Origin: Flexivirga oryzae
GTDB taxonomy: Bacteria > Actinomycetota > Actinomycetes > Actinomycetales > Dermatophilaceae
Direction: 5' to 3'
NCBI RefSeq assembly: GCF_014190805.1
Contig: NZ_JACHVQ010000001.1
Span: 868,001 to 932,000 of the forward strand
DNA length: 64,000 nt
In this document: in pieces, positions 34,873 to 43,746 of the stretch
Layout: every line of letters starts with the position of its first letter
How positions within the stretch are numbered: position 1 is the first letter of the stretch
Position numbers and translations under genes: made by a program
The notes under the pieces: generated by a model
What the model saw: the letters and a program-made list of their open reading frames with translations, nothing else
Told to the model about the DNA's origin: nothing
The model's database searches: none

Positions 34873-36276
34873 GTGGGACGGACGTTGGCACAGAAGGTTT
34901 GGGAACAGCACGTCGTCCGGCGCGCGGACGGTGAGCCGGACCTGCTCTACATCGATCTGCACCTCATCCACGAGGTCACCAGTCCGCAGGCGTTCGACGG
35001 CCTGCGGCTCGCCGGCCGGCCGGTCCGTCGTCCGGACCTGACCGTCGCGACCGAGGACCACAACGTGCCGACGACGCCCGGCCCGATCACGGACCCGGTG
35101 AGCAAGACCCAGGTCGACACGCTGCGCACGAACTGCAAGGAGTTCGGCGTCAAGCTCTTCCCGATGGGCGACGCGGAGCAGGGCATCGTGCACATCATCG
35201 GCCCACAGCTGGGTCTGACCCAGCCGGGTATGACGATCGTGTGCGGCGACAGCCACACGTCGACGCACGGTGCGTTCGGGGCACTGTCGTTCGGCATCGG
35301 CACCAGCGAGGTCGAGCACGTGCTGGCCACCCAGACGCTGCCGCTCAATCCGTTCAAGACCATGGCGATCAACATCGAGGGCGAGTTGCCCGACGGGGTC
35401 ACGTCCAAGGACATCATCCTGGCGGTGATCGCCAAGATCGGCACCGGCGGTGGGCAGGGCTACGTGCTCGAATACCGCGGGTCGGCAGTGCGCAACATGT
35501 CGATGGAAGCCCGAATGACGATGTGCAACATGTCGATCGAGGCCGGAGCCCGCGCCGGGATGGTCGCTCCCGACCAGACGACCTACGACTACCTCGAGGG
35601 TCGCGACCATGCGCCGACCGGTGCCGACTGGGACGCCGCGGTCGCCGCCTGGTCGCAGTTGGGCACCGATGACGACGCCGTCTTCGACGCCGAGGTCGAC
35701 ATCGACGCGAGCGCGTTGACCCCCTTCGTGACCTGGGGGACGAACCCCGGTCAGGGTCTGCCGTTGTCGTCGAACGTGCCTGACCCGGAGGCGTTCTCGG
35801 GTGAGAACGAGAAGGCCGCGGCACAGCGGGCGATCGAATACATGGGTCTGACCCCGGGCACGCCGCTGCGCGAGATCTCCGTCGACACCGTCTTCCTCGG
35901 GTCGTGCACCAACGGCCGCATCGAGGACCTGCGCGCCGCGGCGGCAATCATCAAGGGGCGCAAGGTCGCTCCCGGTGTGCGCATGCTCGTCGTCCCCGGA
36001 TCGGCCAAGGTGCGCCTGCAGGCCGAGGCCGAGGGTCTCGACAAGGTCTTCTCGGACGCCGGTGCCGAATGGCGCCTCGCGGGGTGCTCGATGTGCCTGG
36101 GCATGAACCCGGACCAGTTGTCGGCGGGCGAGCGCAGCGCATCGACGTCGAACCGCAATTTCGAAGGGCGACAGGGCAAAGGCGGTCGTACCCACCTGGT
36201 GAGCCCGCTCGTGGCCGCAGCCACCGCGGTGCGCGGCACGTTGTCCAGCCCGGCCGACCTGACGCCTTCGGCCTGA
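34873..36276 (+). CDS. leuC: 3-isopropylmalate dehydratase large subunit
   Basis: 467 aa from GTG 34873, which has AAGGAGGG six bases upstream and gives the usual family start (GRTLAQKVWEQHVVR); GTG 34810 would add 21 atypical residues. The aconitase-fold [4Fe-4S] ligands are in SCTNGRIEDLR and in AGCSMCLGMNPD. GDSHTSTHGAFG is the substrate-binding signature. With LeuD it isomerises isopropylmalate in leucine synthesis. leuD follows after 16 bases. Confidence 0.97.
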   Translation: MGRTLAQKVWEQHVVRRADGEPDLLYIDLHLIHEVTSPQAFDGLRLAGRPVRRPDLTVATEDHNVPTTPGPITDPVSKTQVDTLRTNCKEFGVKLFPMGDAEQGIVHIIGPQLGLTQPGMTIVCGDSHTSTHGAFGALSFGIGTSEVEHVLATQTLPLNPFKTMAINIEGELPDGVTSKDIILAVIAKIGTGGGQGYVLEYRGSAVRNMSMEARMTMCNMSIEAGARAGMVAPDQTTYDYLEGRDHAPTGADWDAAVAAWSQLGTDDDAVFDAEVDIDASALTPFVTWGTNPGQGLPLSSNVPDPEAFSGENEKAAAQRAIEYMGLTPGTPLREISVDTVFLGSCTNGRIEDLRAAAAIIKGRKVAPGVRMLVVPGSAKVRLQAEAEGLDKVFSDAGAEWRLAGCSMCLGMNPDQLSAGERSASTSNRNFEGRQGKGGRTHLVSPLVAAATAVRGTLSSPADLTPSA

Positions 36277-36292
36277 GGATCAAGGAGAAGCG

Positions 36293-36886
36293 ATGGAGAA
36301 GTTCACCCAGCACACCGGAGTCGGTGTCCCGTTGCGTCGCAGCAATGTCGACACCGACCAGATCATCCCGGCCGTCTACCTCAAGCGGGTCACCCGCACC
36401 GGCTTCGAGGACGGCCTGTTCGCCGCGTGGCGTGGCGACGAGACCTTCGTGCTGAACAACCCCGCCTACGCGTCCGGCTCGGTACTGGTGGCCGGCCCCG
36501 ACTTCGGCACCGGGTCCTCGCGGGAGCACGCGGTGTGGGCGCTGATGGATTACGGCTTCCGTGTTGTGCTTTCGTCCAGGTTCGCCGACATCTTCCGTGG
36601 AAACGCCGGTAAGGCAGGACTGCTCGCCGCGCAGCTGCGGCAGGAGGACATCGAGCTGCTGTGGAAGTTGCTGGAGAACGAGCCGGGTACCCAGGTCACC
36701 GTCGACCTGGAGCAGCGGACCGTCACCGCGGGCGAGCACGTCTTCGCTTTTCAGGTCGACGACTACATCCGCTGGCGCCTGCTCGAGGGGCTCGACGACA
36801 TCAGCCTGACGCTGCGACACGCGGATGAGATCACGAATTTCGAGTCCGAGCGACCGAGCTGGAAACCGGCTGCGGTGCCGGCCTGA
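36293..36886 (+). CDS. leuD: 3-isopropylmalate dehydratase small subunit
   Basis: 197 aa, complete. VPLRRSNVDTDQIIPAVYLK at the N-terminus and FGTGSSREHAVWALMDYGF are the swivelling-domain landmarks of LeuD. It forms the heterodimer with LeuC from the gene just upstream. AAGGAGA precedes the ATG. A strong hairpin follows the stop. Confidence 0.96.
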   Translation: MEKFTQHTGVGVPLRRSNVDTDQIIPAVYLKRVTRTGFEDGLFAAWRGDETFVLNNPAYASGSVLVAGPDFGTGSSREHAVWALMDYGFRVVLSSRFADIFRGNAGKAGLLAAQLRQEDIELLWKLLENEPGTQVTVDLEQRTVTAGEHVFAFQVDDYIRWRLLEGLDDISLTLRHADEITNFESERPSWKPAAVPA

Positions 36887-37202
36887 ATCAACATTTCGTC
36901 AGCGTTTCGCGCGGGTGACCCGAACGGGGTTGCCCGCGCGAATTGCGTTATGACACAAATGATTTGACAACTCATCCGAGCTGTGGAGGCGGTCGCCGAC
37001 GGGTCCCCGCGACACCGTCCGACCGGGCCAGGAGGGGCCGCAGAGGGGCCCAAAGCTGTTGTGCCGTGGGCGAATAGCGCGGCGTTGCAGGTTGCCGACT
37101 CGCCTCCGTGGGCATACCGTCTGTCTCAATCGAGCGTCAGCTTGAGGTAACGCAATCGGACGCCCGGTCGAACGCCGGCACCACCCGAAGGGGATAGGAC
37201 CC
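36887..37202 (+). promoter_or_regulatory. hupB upstream region with promoter
   Basis: This 316-base gap holds no gene. Besides the leuCD terminator it contains a good promoter: TTGCCG (37092-37097), 17 bases, TACCGT (37115-37120), giving a leader of roughly 75 bases. AAGGGGAT precedes the hupB ATG. A second TTGACA at about 36967 lacks a matching -10. Confidence 0.55.
36906..36942 (+). terminator. hairpin terminator after leuCD
   Basis: The arms TTCGCGCGGG and CCCGCGCGAA are perfect complements, with an inner CCC/GGG pairing round GAAC. It starts 19 bases after the leuD stop. Confidence 0.75.
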
Positions 37203-37787
37203 ATGAACAAGGCAGAGCTCATCGAGAGCCTGGAGACCCGACTCGGCAGCAAGAAGGCTGCGAGTGAGGCTCTGGAGGCTGTCGTGGATGCGATCATCCG
37301 CGAGGTCGCCAAGGGCAACAAGGTCGGCATCACCGGCTTCGGCACGTTCGAGAAGATCTCGCGTGCCGCCCGCACAGGACGCAACCCGCGCACCGGCACC
37401 ACGGTCCGCATCAAGAAGACGTCGGTCCCGAAGTTCAAGCCCGGCACGGCCTTCAAGACCGTCGTCGCCAACCCGCGCGCGCTGCCGAAGACCGGCAACG
37501 CCGGTGGCCGTGCGTCCAGCGCGGCAGCGGACACCACCAAGAAGACCGCGGCGAAGAAGACCACGGCCAAGAAGGCGACCGCGAAGAAGGCGACCGCCAC
37601 CAAGGCCGCGGCCAAGAAGACCACGGCGAAGGCCGCCGCGAAGAAGACCACGGCCAAGAAGGCGACCGCCACCAAGGCCGCGGCCAAGAAGACCACGGCG
37701 ACGGCGAAGAAGACCACAGCCAAGAAGGCGCCCGCCAAGAAGGCCACCGCGAAGAAGAGCACCGCGAAGCGCAGCGCGCGTCGCTGA
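37203..37787 (+). CDS. hupB: HU-family nucleoid protein with lysine/alanine-rich tail (HupB)
   Basis: 194 aa. Residues 1-92 are a standard HU domain (MNKAELIESLETRLGSKKAA, GFGTFEKISRAARTGRNP, and a basic beta arm). From about residue 105 a tail made of KKTTAKKATA-like repeats runs to the end, like mycobacterial HupB, whose tail binds DNA and is heavily acetylated. It compacts the chromosome. The tail repeats come from codons AAG, GCG/GCC and ACC and should not be mistaken for a separate repeat element. A strong terminator follows. Confidence 0.96.
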   Translation: MNKAELIESLETRLGSKKAASEALEAVVDAIIREVAKGNKVGITGFGTFEKISRAARTGRNPRTGTTVRIKKTSVPKFKPGTAFKTVVANPRALPKTGNAGGRASSAAADTTKKTAAKKTTAKKATAKKATATKAAAKKTTAKAAAKKTTAKKATATKAAAKKTTATAKKTTAKKAPAKKATAKKSTAKRSARR

Positions 37788-37802
37788 CGGTCAGCCACGA
37801 CG

Positions 37803-37841
37803 ACGACGGCTCACTCCGTGCTGGACGGGGTGGGCCGTCGT
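37803..37841. terminator. bidirectional hairpin between hupB and the cold-shock-like gene
   Basis: A 17-base stem (ACGACGGCTCACTCCGT with its partner at 37825-37841, a few G-T pairs) encloses loop GCTGG. It lies between two convergent genes (stops at 37787 and 37866), so it can serve both. Confidence 0.75.
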
Positions 37842-37865
37842 TCGTGTGTGGGGACCCGTGCGGGC

Positions 37866-38078
37866 TCAGCGAATCCGCTGGCCGGGTCCGATGCCCTCGA
37901 TCCACAACCGGCTGACGCCGGCGCTGCCGACCTCGATGCTGACCCGTTGGCCCAACCGGAGATGGCGCAGGTGGGAGGAGTTGAACGTCGCAGCATCCAC
38001 GGTGAGCAGCCGGCCGTTGTCGGTCAACACCACACCGGAGCCGGTCTCCTCGTCGAAACTGTGAACCGTTGCCTGCAT
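37866..38078 (-). CDS. small cold-shock/OB-fold-like protein
   Basis: 70 aa from the ATG at 38078. MQATVHSFDEETGSGVVLTD, FNSSHLRHLRLGQRVSIEV and a short C-terminal strand look like a five-stranded OB fold related to cold-shock domains, but without the aromatic RNP1 motif. Small proteins of this kind occur beside cofC in Actinobacteria. Function unknown. Confidence 0.65.
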   Translation of the reverse strand: MQATVHSFDEETGSGVVLTDNGRLLTVDAATFNSSHLRHLRLGQRVSIEVGSAGVSRLWIEGIGPGQRIR

Positions 38079-38121
38079 GCCCACACTCTAGGGCCGCAGC
38101 GGTGTCCCTGCGCGAAGGCGG

Positions 38122-38754
38122 TCAGCGACCGGCCGCGAGCAACTGCTCGGTCCGCCGGCCGACGCCGAGTTCGACGGCGCGACGCAGTGACTCGTCGTTG
38201 TCGACGTCGGTGCGCAGCCGCGGCAGGTCCAGGTCGAGCACCGTCGCCGTACGCGCATGGCGTGCTGCGGAACCGGTGCCGAACCGCGGCGTCAGCCGGG
38301 AGCCGTCGTGATGGCTGATCAGCACCGTCCCGGTGCCCTCGTGATCGGGGACCACCGCGGCCTCGACAGCGGCACACGCGGCGAGCCCGTCGGCCAACTC
38401 GGCCGGGGTGAGCGCAGGGAGGTCCCCGAGCAGCACCGCAGCCGGGCTGTGCGGAGCCCGCTCGCTCGCGGCATCGATGCCGGCGGTGACAGCGGAATTG
38501 AGCCCGCGGCCCGGATCGGCGATCAGGACGGCTCCGAAATCGCGCATCTGCGACCGGATCTCGGGGTCAGACGTGACCACCAGCAGCTGGTGCGCCGGAA
38601 CCACCTGCAGGACGGCACCGAGCGTGTCCAGGGCGATCGCCAGGGCAAGGTCCTCCCGGCGCACGCCGGTCGGCGTGCGCAGCCTGGACTTGCCGTTCGC
38701 GCTGTGCTTGACCGGAACGATCACATGCCAGGTCGAGGTGACTGCGGACTCCAC
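38122..38754 (-). CDS. cofC: phosphoenolpyruvate/2-phospho-L-lactate guanylyltransferase (coenzyme F420)
   Basis: 210 aa. Family pattern: WHVIVPVKHSANGKSRLRTP with the nucleotide-binding lysines, LLVVTSDPEIR, LNSAVTAGID, AVLLGDLPALTP, and the SRLTPRFGTGSAARH loop. It activates phosphoenolpyruvate or phospholactate with GTP in F420 biosynthesis (also called FbiD). Its presence implies the host makes F420. GTG start. It is divergent from plsC. Confidence 0.92.
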   Translation of the reverse strand: MESAVTSTWHVIVPVKHSANGKSRLRTPTGVRREDLALAIALDTLGAVLQVVPAHQLLVVTSDPEIRSQMRDFGAVLIADPGRGLNSAVTAGIDAASERAPHSPAAVLLGDLPALTPAELADGLAACAAVEAAVVPDHEGTGTVLISHHDGSRLTPRFGTGSAARHARTATVLDLDLPRLRTDVDNDESLRRAVELGVGRRTEQLLAAGR

Positions 38755-38880
38755 GAGATGATGTTCTCAGACGCTCGCGACACACTCGTCGCGGCGTTCA
38801 CTTCCGCCGCGGGGCCGCGGTGGGATTAGATACCAAGGATCGACCCGTCCGTGCAGACGTCACGTTAGGAGCCAGTACTC

Positions 38881-39657
38881 GTGTCGCGCCCCCCGATGAG
38901 CGAGAACATCGAGCCGATGTACTCCAAGGTGATCACGACGCTGTACCCCGTGTTGCAGCGCATCACATTCCGCGACTGGACCGGCATGGAGAACATCCCC
39001 CGCGACGGCGGTTTCGTCGCGGCGTCCAACCACATCTCCAACATGGACCACTTCCCGCTGGCGCACTTCCTGGTGGCCGCGGGCCGGGCGCCGCACTACC
39101 TGGCGAAGTCCTCGCTGTTCAAACCACCGGTGGTCCGGCAGATCCTGCACGGCACCGGACAGATCCCGGTCTACCGCGGCACCTCGCAGGCCACGTCGGC
39201 ACTTTCGGCTGCGACCGAGGCCCTCGAGCGTGGTGCCTGTGTCTGCGTCTACCCGGAGGGCACGATCACCCGCGAACCCGACTTCTGGCCGATGGTGGGC
39301 AAGTCCGGTGCGGCCCGGCTCGCGCTGGAGAGCGGGGTGCCGCTCGTGCCGCTCGCGATCTGGGGCACTCGGGAGATGATGTGGCCCTACAAGGACAAAG
39401 TGCCGAAGCTCTTGCCGCGCAAGCTGATCCATGTCGCGGCCGGACCTGCGATCAATCTCGACGACCTGCGAGACGGTCCGGTGGACAGCCAGAAGCTGCG
39501 AACAGCCACGGTGCGCCTGATGGACGAGATCACCACACTGTTGGAAGGCATCCGGGGCGAGAGTGCGCCGGAGACGCCCTTCGACCCCCGTAAGCAGCAG
39601 CCCGCCCGAGGAAGCGGCAGCTCCGAAGGCGGATCGACGACCAAGGACGTGAAATGA
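38881..39657 (+). CDS. plsC: 1-acyl-sn-glycerol-3-phosphate acyltransferase
   Basis: 258 aa. The acyltransferase boxes are visible: SNHISNMDHFP (the HxxxxD-type catalytic motif, here H-I-S-N-M-D), VYRGTS, and YPEGTITREPDF. It makes phosphatidic acid at the membrane. GTG 38881 follows AGGAG; ATG 38896 is an alternative. gpsA overlaps its end by four bases, joining two steps of glycerolipid synthesis in one operon. Confidence 0.93.
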   Translation: MSRPPMSENIEPMYSKVITTLYPVLQRITFRDWTGMENIPRDGGFVAASNHISNMDHFPLAHFLVAAGRAPHYLAKSSLFKPPVVRQILHGTGQIPVYRGTSQATSALSAATEALERGACVCVYPEGTITREPDFWPMVGKSGAARLALESGVPLVPLAIWGTREMMWPYKDKVPKLLPRKLIHVAAGPAINLDDLRDGPVDSQKLRTATVRLMDEITTLLEGIRGESAPETPFDPRKQQPARGSGSSEGGSTTKDVK

Positions 39658-40655
39658 CCCGGGTGGCGATGCTCGGCGGTGGCAACTGGGGCACCGCGTA
39701 CGCAGCGATCATGGCCGACGCAGGCTGCACGGTGCGCCTCTGGGCACGTCGCGGCGAGGTCGTCGACGAGATCAACACGCAACACGTCAACTCCGGCTAT
39801 CTCCCCGATCGTGAGCTACCGGAGACGATTTCCGCGACGACGTCCTTCGCCGACGCGCTCGACGGAGCCGAGATCGTCGTGCTCGCGGTCCCGTCGCAGA
39901 CCCTGCGCACCAACCTGGCCGACTGGCGGGACCTGTTGCCGAAGGACGCCCCGGTGGTCTCGTTGATGAAGGGTGTCGAGCTCGGCACCGGGGAACGGAT
40001 GAGCCAGGTGATCGCCGAGGCCGGCGAGGTCGATCCCGACCGCATCGTCGTGGTGTCGGGCCCCAACCTGGCGGCGGAGATCGCGGCGCGGCAACCGGCC
40101 GCCGCCGTTGTCGCTGCGTCCAGCCCGCGGGTGCGCGCCAAGGTCGCCGAGGCAAGCGCCACGGCATACTTCCGGCCCTACCTGGGCACCGATGTCGTCG
40201 GCACCGAGATCGCCGGTGCCACCAAGAACGTCATCGCGCTCGCCGTCGGTATGGCGTCCGGCATGGGCATGGGCGACAACACGATGGCCAGCCTGCTGAC
40301 CCGGGGTCTGGCTGAGACCGCCCGGTTGGGAACGGCTTTGGGCGCCGACCCGCAGACCTTCCTCGGCCTCGCCGGGGTCGGCGACCTGGTCGCGACCTGC
40401 GCGTCGCCGCTGTCCCGCAACCGCACCTTCGGCTACCGGCTCGGCTCGGGGATGTCGCTCGACGAGGTCATCGAGAGCACCAAGCAGACCGCCGAGGGCG
40501 TGAAGTCCTGCGAGTCCATCCTGCAGCTCGCCGAGAGCGTCGACGTCGACGTGCCGATCGTCGAGAACGTCGCGGCCGTCGTGCACGAGGGCCGCGAGCC
40601 GAAGGACGTCGTCGGTGCCCTGATGTCCCGCGCCCGCAAGCTGGAGACCAACTAG
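39654..40655 (+). CDS. gpsA: glycerol-3-phosphate dehydrogenase [NAD(P)+]
   Basis: 333 aa. N-terminal Rossmann fingerprint VAMLGGGNWGTAYA, then VLAVPSQTLR, SLMKGVELGTG, and GPNLAAEIA. The C-terminal helical domain contains the catalytic lysine in GATKNVIALAVGMASG. It reduces dihydroxyacetone phosphate to glycerol-3-phosphate for phospholipids. It overlaps plsC upstream (ATGA); the stop overlaps the convergent PLP-enzyme stop by four bases. Confidence 0.96.
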   Translation: MTRVAMLGGGNWGTAYAAIMADAGCTVRLWARRGEVVDEINTQHVNSGYLPDRELPETISATTSFADALDGAEIVVLAVPSQTLRTNLADWRDLLPKDAPVVSLMKGVELGTGERMSQVIAEAGEVDPDRIVVVSGPNLAAEIAARQPAAAVVAASSPRVRAKVAEASATAYFRPYLGTDVVGTEIAGATKNVIALAVGMASGMGMGDNTMASLLTRGLAETARLGTALGADPQTFLGLAGVGDLVATCASPLSRNRTFGYRLGSGMSLDEVIESTKQTAEGVKSCESILQLAESVDVDVPIVENVAAVVHEGREPKDVVGALMSRARKLETN

Positions 40656-41716
40656 GGCTGCAACGCCGCGTCCAGGTCCTGCCAGAGGTCCTCGACGTCC
40701 TCGACACCGACCGACATCCGCACCAGTCCCTCCGGCACGCTCTCCGGCTCACCTGCGTGCCGCCGGCGGCGCTCCAGGGACGACTCGACGCCGCCGAGAC
40801 TCGTGGCGGGCAGCCACAGCCGCACGCGTTCCTCGATGCGCTCGGCCGCGGCGAGCCCACCGGTCGGCTCCAGGCAGACGATCGCGCCGAACCCGGGGTA
40901 ACGGACCTGCGCGACCGCGTCGTGCGTAGCAAGCCGGGCCGCGAGCTCGGCGGCGTTGGCGCAGGCCCGCGCGACACGCAGGTGCAGGGTGCGCATCCCG
41001 CGCAACGCGAGCCAGGTCTCGTGCGGCCCGGGGATCGCGCCACGCAATGTCCGGTGGTGGTGCAGCCGCTCGTGGATCGCGTCGTCCGCGGTGACGGCCG
41101 CGCCGAGCACCACGTCCGAATGACCTGCGAGATACTTGGTGACCGAATGCACGACCACGTCGGCGCCGAGCTCGAGCGGGCGGCTGAGCAGCGGGGTGTT
41201 GAAGGTGTTGTCCACGATCGACAGGACGCCGCGCTCGCGAGCCGCCCGCAGCAACGCCGGCAGGTCGGACACCTCCAGCATCGGGTTCGTCGGGGACTCC
41301 AGCCACACGGTGTCCGCACCGTCCAGTGCCGCGATCGTCGCCGCGGTGTCGGTCGGATCGACCCGCCGGGCGGACAGTCTCCCGTCCGCCTCCAACTCGT
41401 CGATCAGGGACGTCGTGCCGTTGTAGACGTGCTGGGGCACGACCACGGTGCCCCGCGGCGGGGTCATCAGCAGGCAGGCGCTGATCGCCGCCATACCGCT
41501 GGCGAAAGCCAGCGCCCGACCGCCCTCCAGGTCACCCAGCACGCCCTCGAACGTCGACCAGGTGCGGTTGCCGAAACGACCGTAGGTCGGCCCGTCGCCG
41601 AGGACGTAGGTCGAGCTGAGCTCGATCCCCGGGGCGGCGGGTGCGCCGGGCGTGCGTGTGGGCCGGCCGAGCGCGACCAGACGGGTGGCGGGGGAGTAGG
41701 TGACATCGTCGTGCAT
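40652..41716 (-). CDS. Cys/Met-metabolism PLP-dependent enzyme (cystathionine gamma-lyase/synthase-like)
   Basis: 354 aa from the ATG at 41716. The fold type I trans-sulfuration pattern is clear: GIELSSTYVLGDGPTYGRFGN (YGR phosphate contact, quoted in part), VYNGT, D169 in IVDNTFNTP, and the PLP lysine K194 in HSVTKYLAGHSD. It is shorter than typical members (about 380-400 aa), mainly in the C-terminal part. Whether it forms or cleaves cystathionine cannot be decided. It is divergent from ddl. Confidence 0.85.
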   Translation of the reverse strand: MHDDVTYSPATRLVALGRPTRTPGAPAAPGIELSSTYVLGDGPTYGRFGNRTWSTFEGVLGDLEGGRALAFASGMAAISACLLMTPPRGTVVVPQHVYNGTTSLIDELEADGRLSARRVDPTDTAATIAALDGADTVWLESPTNPMLEVSDLPALLRAARERGVLSIVDNTFNTPLLSRPLELGADVVVHSVTKYLAGHSDVVLGAAVTADDAIHERLHHHRTLRGAIPGPHETWLALRGMRTLHLRVARACANAAELAARLATHDAVAQVRYPGFGAIVCLEPTGGLAAAERIEERVRLWLPATSLGGVESSLERRRRHAGEPESVPEGLVRMSVGVEDVEDLWQDLDAALQP

Positions 41717-41786
41717 ATGACCACTGTGGCACGCCGACACGTGGTGAAACGTGGGCGTCCACGCTGCGCACGTTAGGCTCGCTGCG

Positions 41787-42926
41787 ATGAGCACGCCAAC
41801 TCCCGCCGCGGGCGCCGACACCCACCGCAAGCCCGTCGTCGCAATCGTTTTCGGTGGTCGGTCCAGTGAGCACGCGGTCTCCTGTTCGACGGCGGCCAGT
41901 GTGCTGCGGGCCATCGACCGCGACCGCTACGACATCGTCCCGATCGGCATCGCCCCGGACGGCCGCTGGGTGCTGGTGGCCGACGACCCCGAGCCCCTGC
42001 AGCTGACCGCGGACCACACACCGAGCGTGCACGGGGAGACGACCGCGCTGATCTCCACCGACCCCGGTGCCCGTGAGGTGATGATCTTCCCGCCGGACGA
42101 GCCGCCGCGTCGGTTGACCACCGTCGACGTCGTACTCCCGCTGCTGCACGGTCCGTTCGGTGAGGACGGCACCTTGCAGGGTCTGCTGGAGCTCGCCGAC
42201 ACCCGGTATGTCGGGTCCGGTGTCGCCGCGTCCGCGGTGATGATGGACAAGGCACTGATGAAGATCGTGTTCTCCGCCGCCGGCCTGCCGGTCGGGCCGC
42301 ACGCCGTGATCACGGACAAGGAGTGGCGGCGCGACAAGGCCGCCTGTTTGGACAGTGTCGCCGGCCTCGGCCTGCCCGTCTTCGTCAAGCCTGCGCGTGC
42401 CGGTTCGAGCGTCGGGGTGGTGAAGGTCGACGCGGCCGACCAGCTGGAGGCGGCCGTCGAGACCGCACGCGAGTCGGACCCCAAGGTGCTCGTCGAGGCG
42501 GCCATCCCCGGTCGCGAGGTGGAGTGCGGAGTGCTGGAGGGCCATGGCTCGGATCCGGCGCGTGCCAGCCAGATCGGCGAGATCACGGTGACCGGCGATC
42601 GCCATACCTTCTACGACTTCGAGGCGAAGTACCTCGACAACGACGCGCAACTCACCTGCCCCGCGGACCTGCCGGCCGAGGTCGCCGACGAGATCCGGGA
42701 GCTGTCGGTCAAGGCGTTCGACGCCGCCGGCTGCGAAGGGCTGGCCCGCGTCGACTGGTTCTACGAGCCGGGCGGGCGGCTGATGCTCAACGAGATCAAC
42801 ACGATGCCGGGCTTCACCCCGTCGTCGATGTTCCCCCGGGTCTGGGCCGAGTCCGGCGTCGACTACCCGTCCCTGATCACCGAGCTCATCGAGCTGGCGC
42901 TGGAGCGCCGCACCGGCCTGCGCTAG
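41787..42926 (+). CDS. ddl: D-alanine--D-alanine ligase
   Basis: 379 aa from ATG 41787. VFGGRSSEHAVS at the N-terminus, LHGPFGEDGTLQG, VKPARAGSSVGV in the ATP-grasp domain, and NEINTMPGFTPSSMFP at the active site are all present. It makes the D-Ala-D-Ala peptide for peptidoglycan. It converges with the DUF3515 gene, six bases between stops. Confidence 0.96.
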   Translation: MSTPTPAAGADTHRKPVVAIVFGGRSSEHAVSCSTAASVLRAIDRDRYDIVPIGIAPDGRWVLVADDPEPLQLTADHTPSVHGETTALISTDPGAREVMIFPPDEPPRRLTTVDVVLPLLHGPFGEDGTLQGLLELADTRYVGSGVAASAVMMDKALMKIVFSAAGLPVGPHAVITDKEWRRDKAACLDSVAGLGLPVFVKPARAGSSVGVVKVDAADQLEAAVETARESDPKVLVEAAIPGREVECGVLEGHGSDPARASQIGEITVTGDRHTFYDFEAKYLDNDAQLTCPADLPAEVADEIRELSVKAFDAAGCEGLARVDWFYEPGGRLMLNEINTMPGFTPSSMFPRVWAESGVDYPSLITELIELALERRTGLR

Positions 42927-42932
42927 GCCAGG

Positions 42933-43388
42933 TCAGCTGCCGATGCAGCGGTGCGTGCCCTGCGGGACCTGCTTGGCCGCCGCGGTGAACGCACCCAGCG
43001 GGGGCAACGCGTTGTACTTGGTGGGCACCAGCACCTCGATCGCCGGCGACCGGCCGAACGTCACGTAGCTGGCCCCGTCCGACAGCTTCGTGCCGACCCA
43101 GTCGATGCCGTCGACGGTCACGCACGAGGCGGTCGTCGGACCGGGTGACGTCACGCCGCAGCGCGCGATGATGGCCGGGTCGCCCCACGCGTGCACGGTG
43201 GGGGAGTCGGTGCTCACCTCGCGCGCGCCCTGGTTCGCGACGGTCTTCGGCCAGTGCCGAGACACCTTGGTGCAGAGGGGATCTGCCGCGTGATCGGCGG
43301 GTGAGGCCTTGACGGTGTCGTCGCCGCATGCCGTCAGGGCTGCGAGGAGGGTGAGGGCGCAGGCCGTGCAGGTGACCGGTCGCCTCAA
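42933..43388 (-). CDS. DUF3515 family lipoprotein
   Basis: 151 aa. Signal peptide with lipobox LTAC (cysteine at about residue 21), then an extracytoplasmic domain containing several cysteines (LCTKVSRHWP, ARCGV, SCVTVDG, HRCIGS) that can form disulfides. DUF3515 proteins lie between ddl and thiL across Actinobacteria; function unknown. It overlaps the Lrp-like gene by four bases (ATGA). Confidence 0.88.
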   Translation of the reverse strand: MRRPVTCTACALTLLAALTACGDDTVKASPADHAADPLCTKVSRHWPKTVANQGAREVSTDSPTVHAWGDPAIIARCGVTSPGPTTASCVTVDGIDWVGTKLSDGASYVTFGRSPAIEVLVPTKYNALPPLGAFTAAAKQVPQGTHRCIGS

Positions 43389-43618
43389 GGGTGGACCACG
43401 GTGCAGGTCAGGGTGCGCATGATGCCGGGGGCCTCCTGGATCTTGGCGATCACCAGGGATCCCAGCTCGTCCAGGGTCTCCGCCTCGGCGCGGGCGATCA
43501 CGTCGTAGGGACCGGTCACGTCCTCCGAGGACAGCACGCCGGGGATCGCGCGCACCGCGACAGCGACCTCGGTGGCCTTGCCGAGGTCCGCCTGGATGAG
43601 GATGTAGGCCTGAACCAT
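43385..43618 (-). CDS. Lrp/AsnC ligand-binding (RAM) domain protein
   Basis: 77 aa from the ATG at 43618; upstream in-frame codons lack coding character. It is a stand-alone RAM domain (AYILIQADLGKATEVAVAVR, GPYDVIARAEAETLDELG) with no HTH, so it cannot bind DNA alone. Such proteins form ring oligomers that bind amino acids. It is co-translated with the DUF3515 gene and divergent from thiL. Confidence 0.9.
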   Translation of the reverse strand: MVQAYILIQADLGKATEVAVAVRAIPGVLSSEDVTGPYDVIARAEAETLDELGSLVIAKIQEAPGIMRTLTCTVVHP

Positions 43619-43746
43619 GAGGATCAATCTCCCGAGTCGTCGATGCGGGTCCCGCACTCCGCGGGCCGGCGGCGGGGGCGCCGCGCTCGGGGAGACGCTA
43701 CCGTGCAGTGCCTGCTGCGCGCCGAGGAAGGGTGGAACCACGCCGT

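Noticed and set aside
37515..37780. Tandem short repeats that might suggest a CRISPR or minisatellite
   Set aside because: They are codons of the Lys/Ala/Thr tail of HupB; there are no regular spacers and the frame is continuous.
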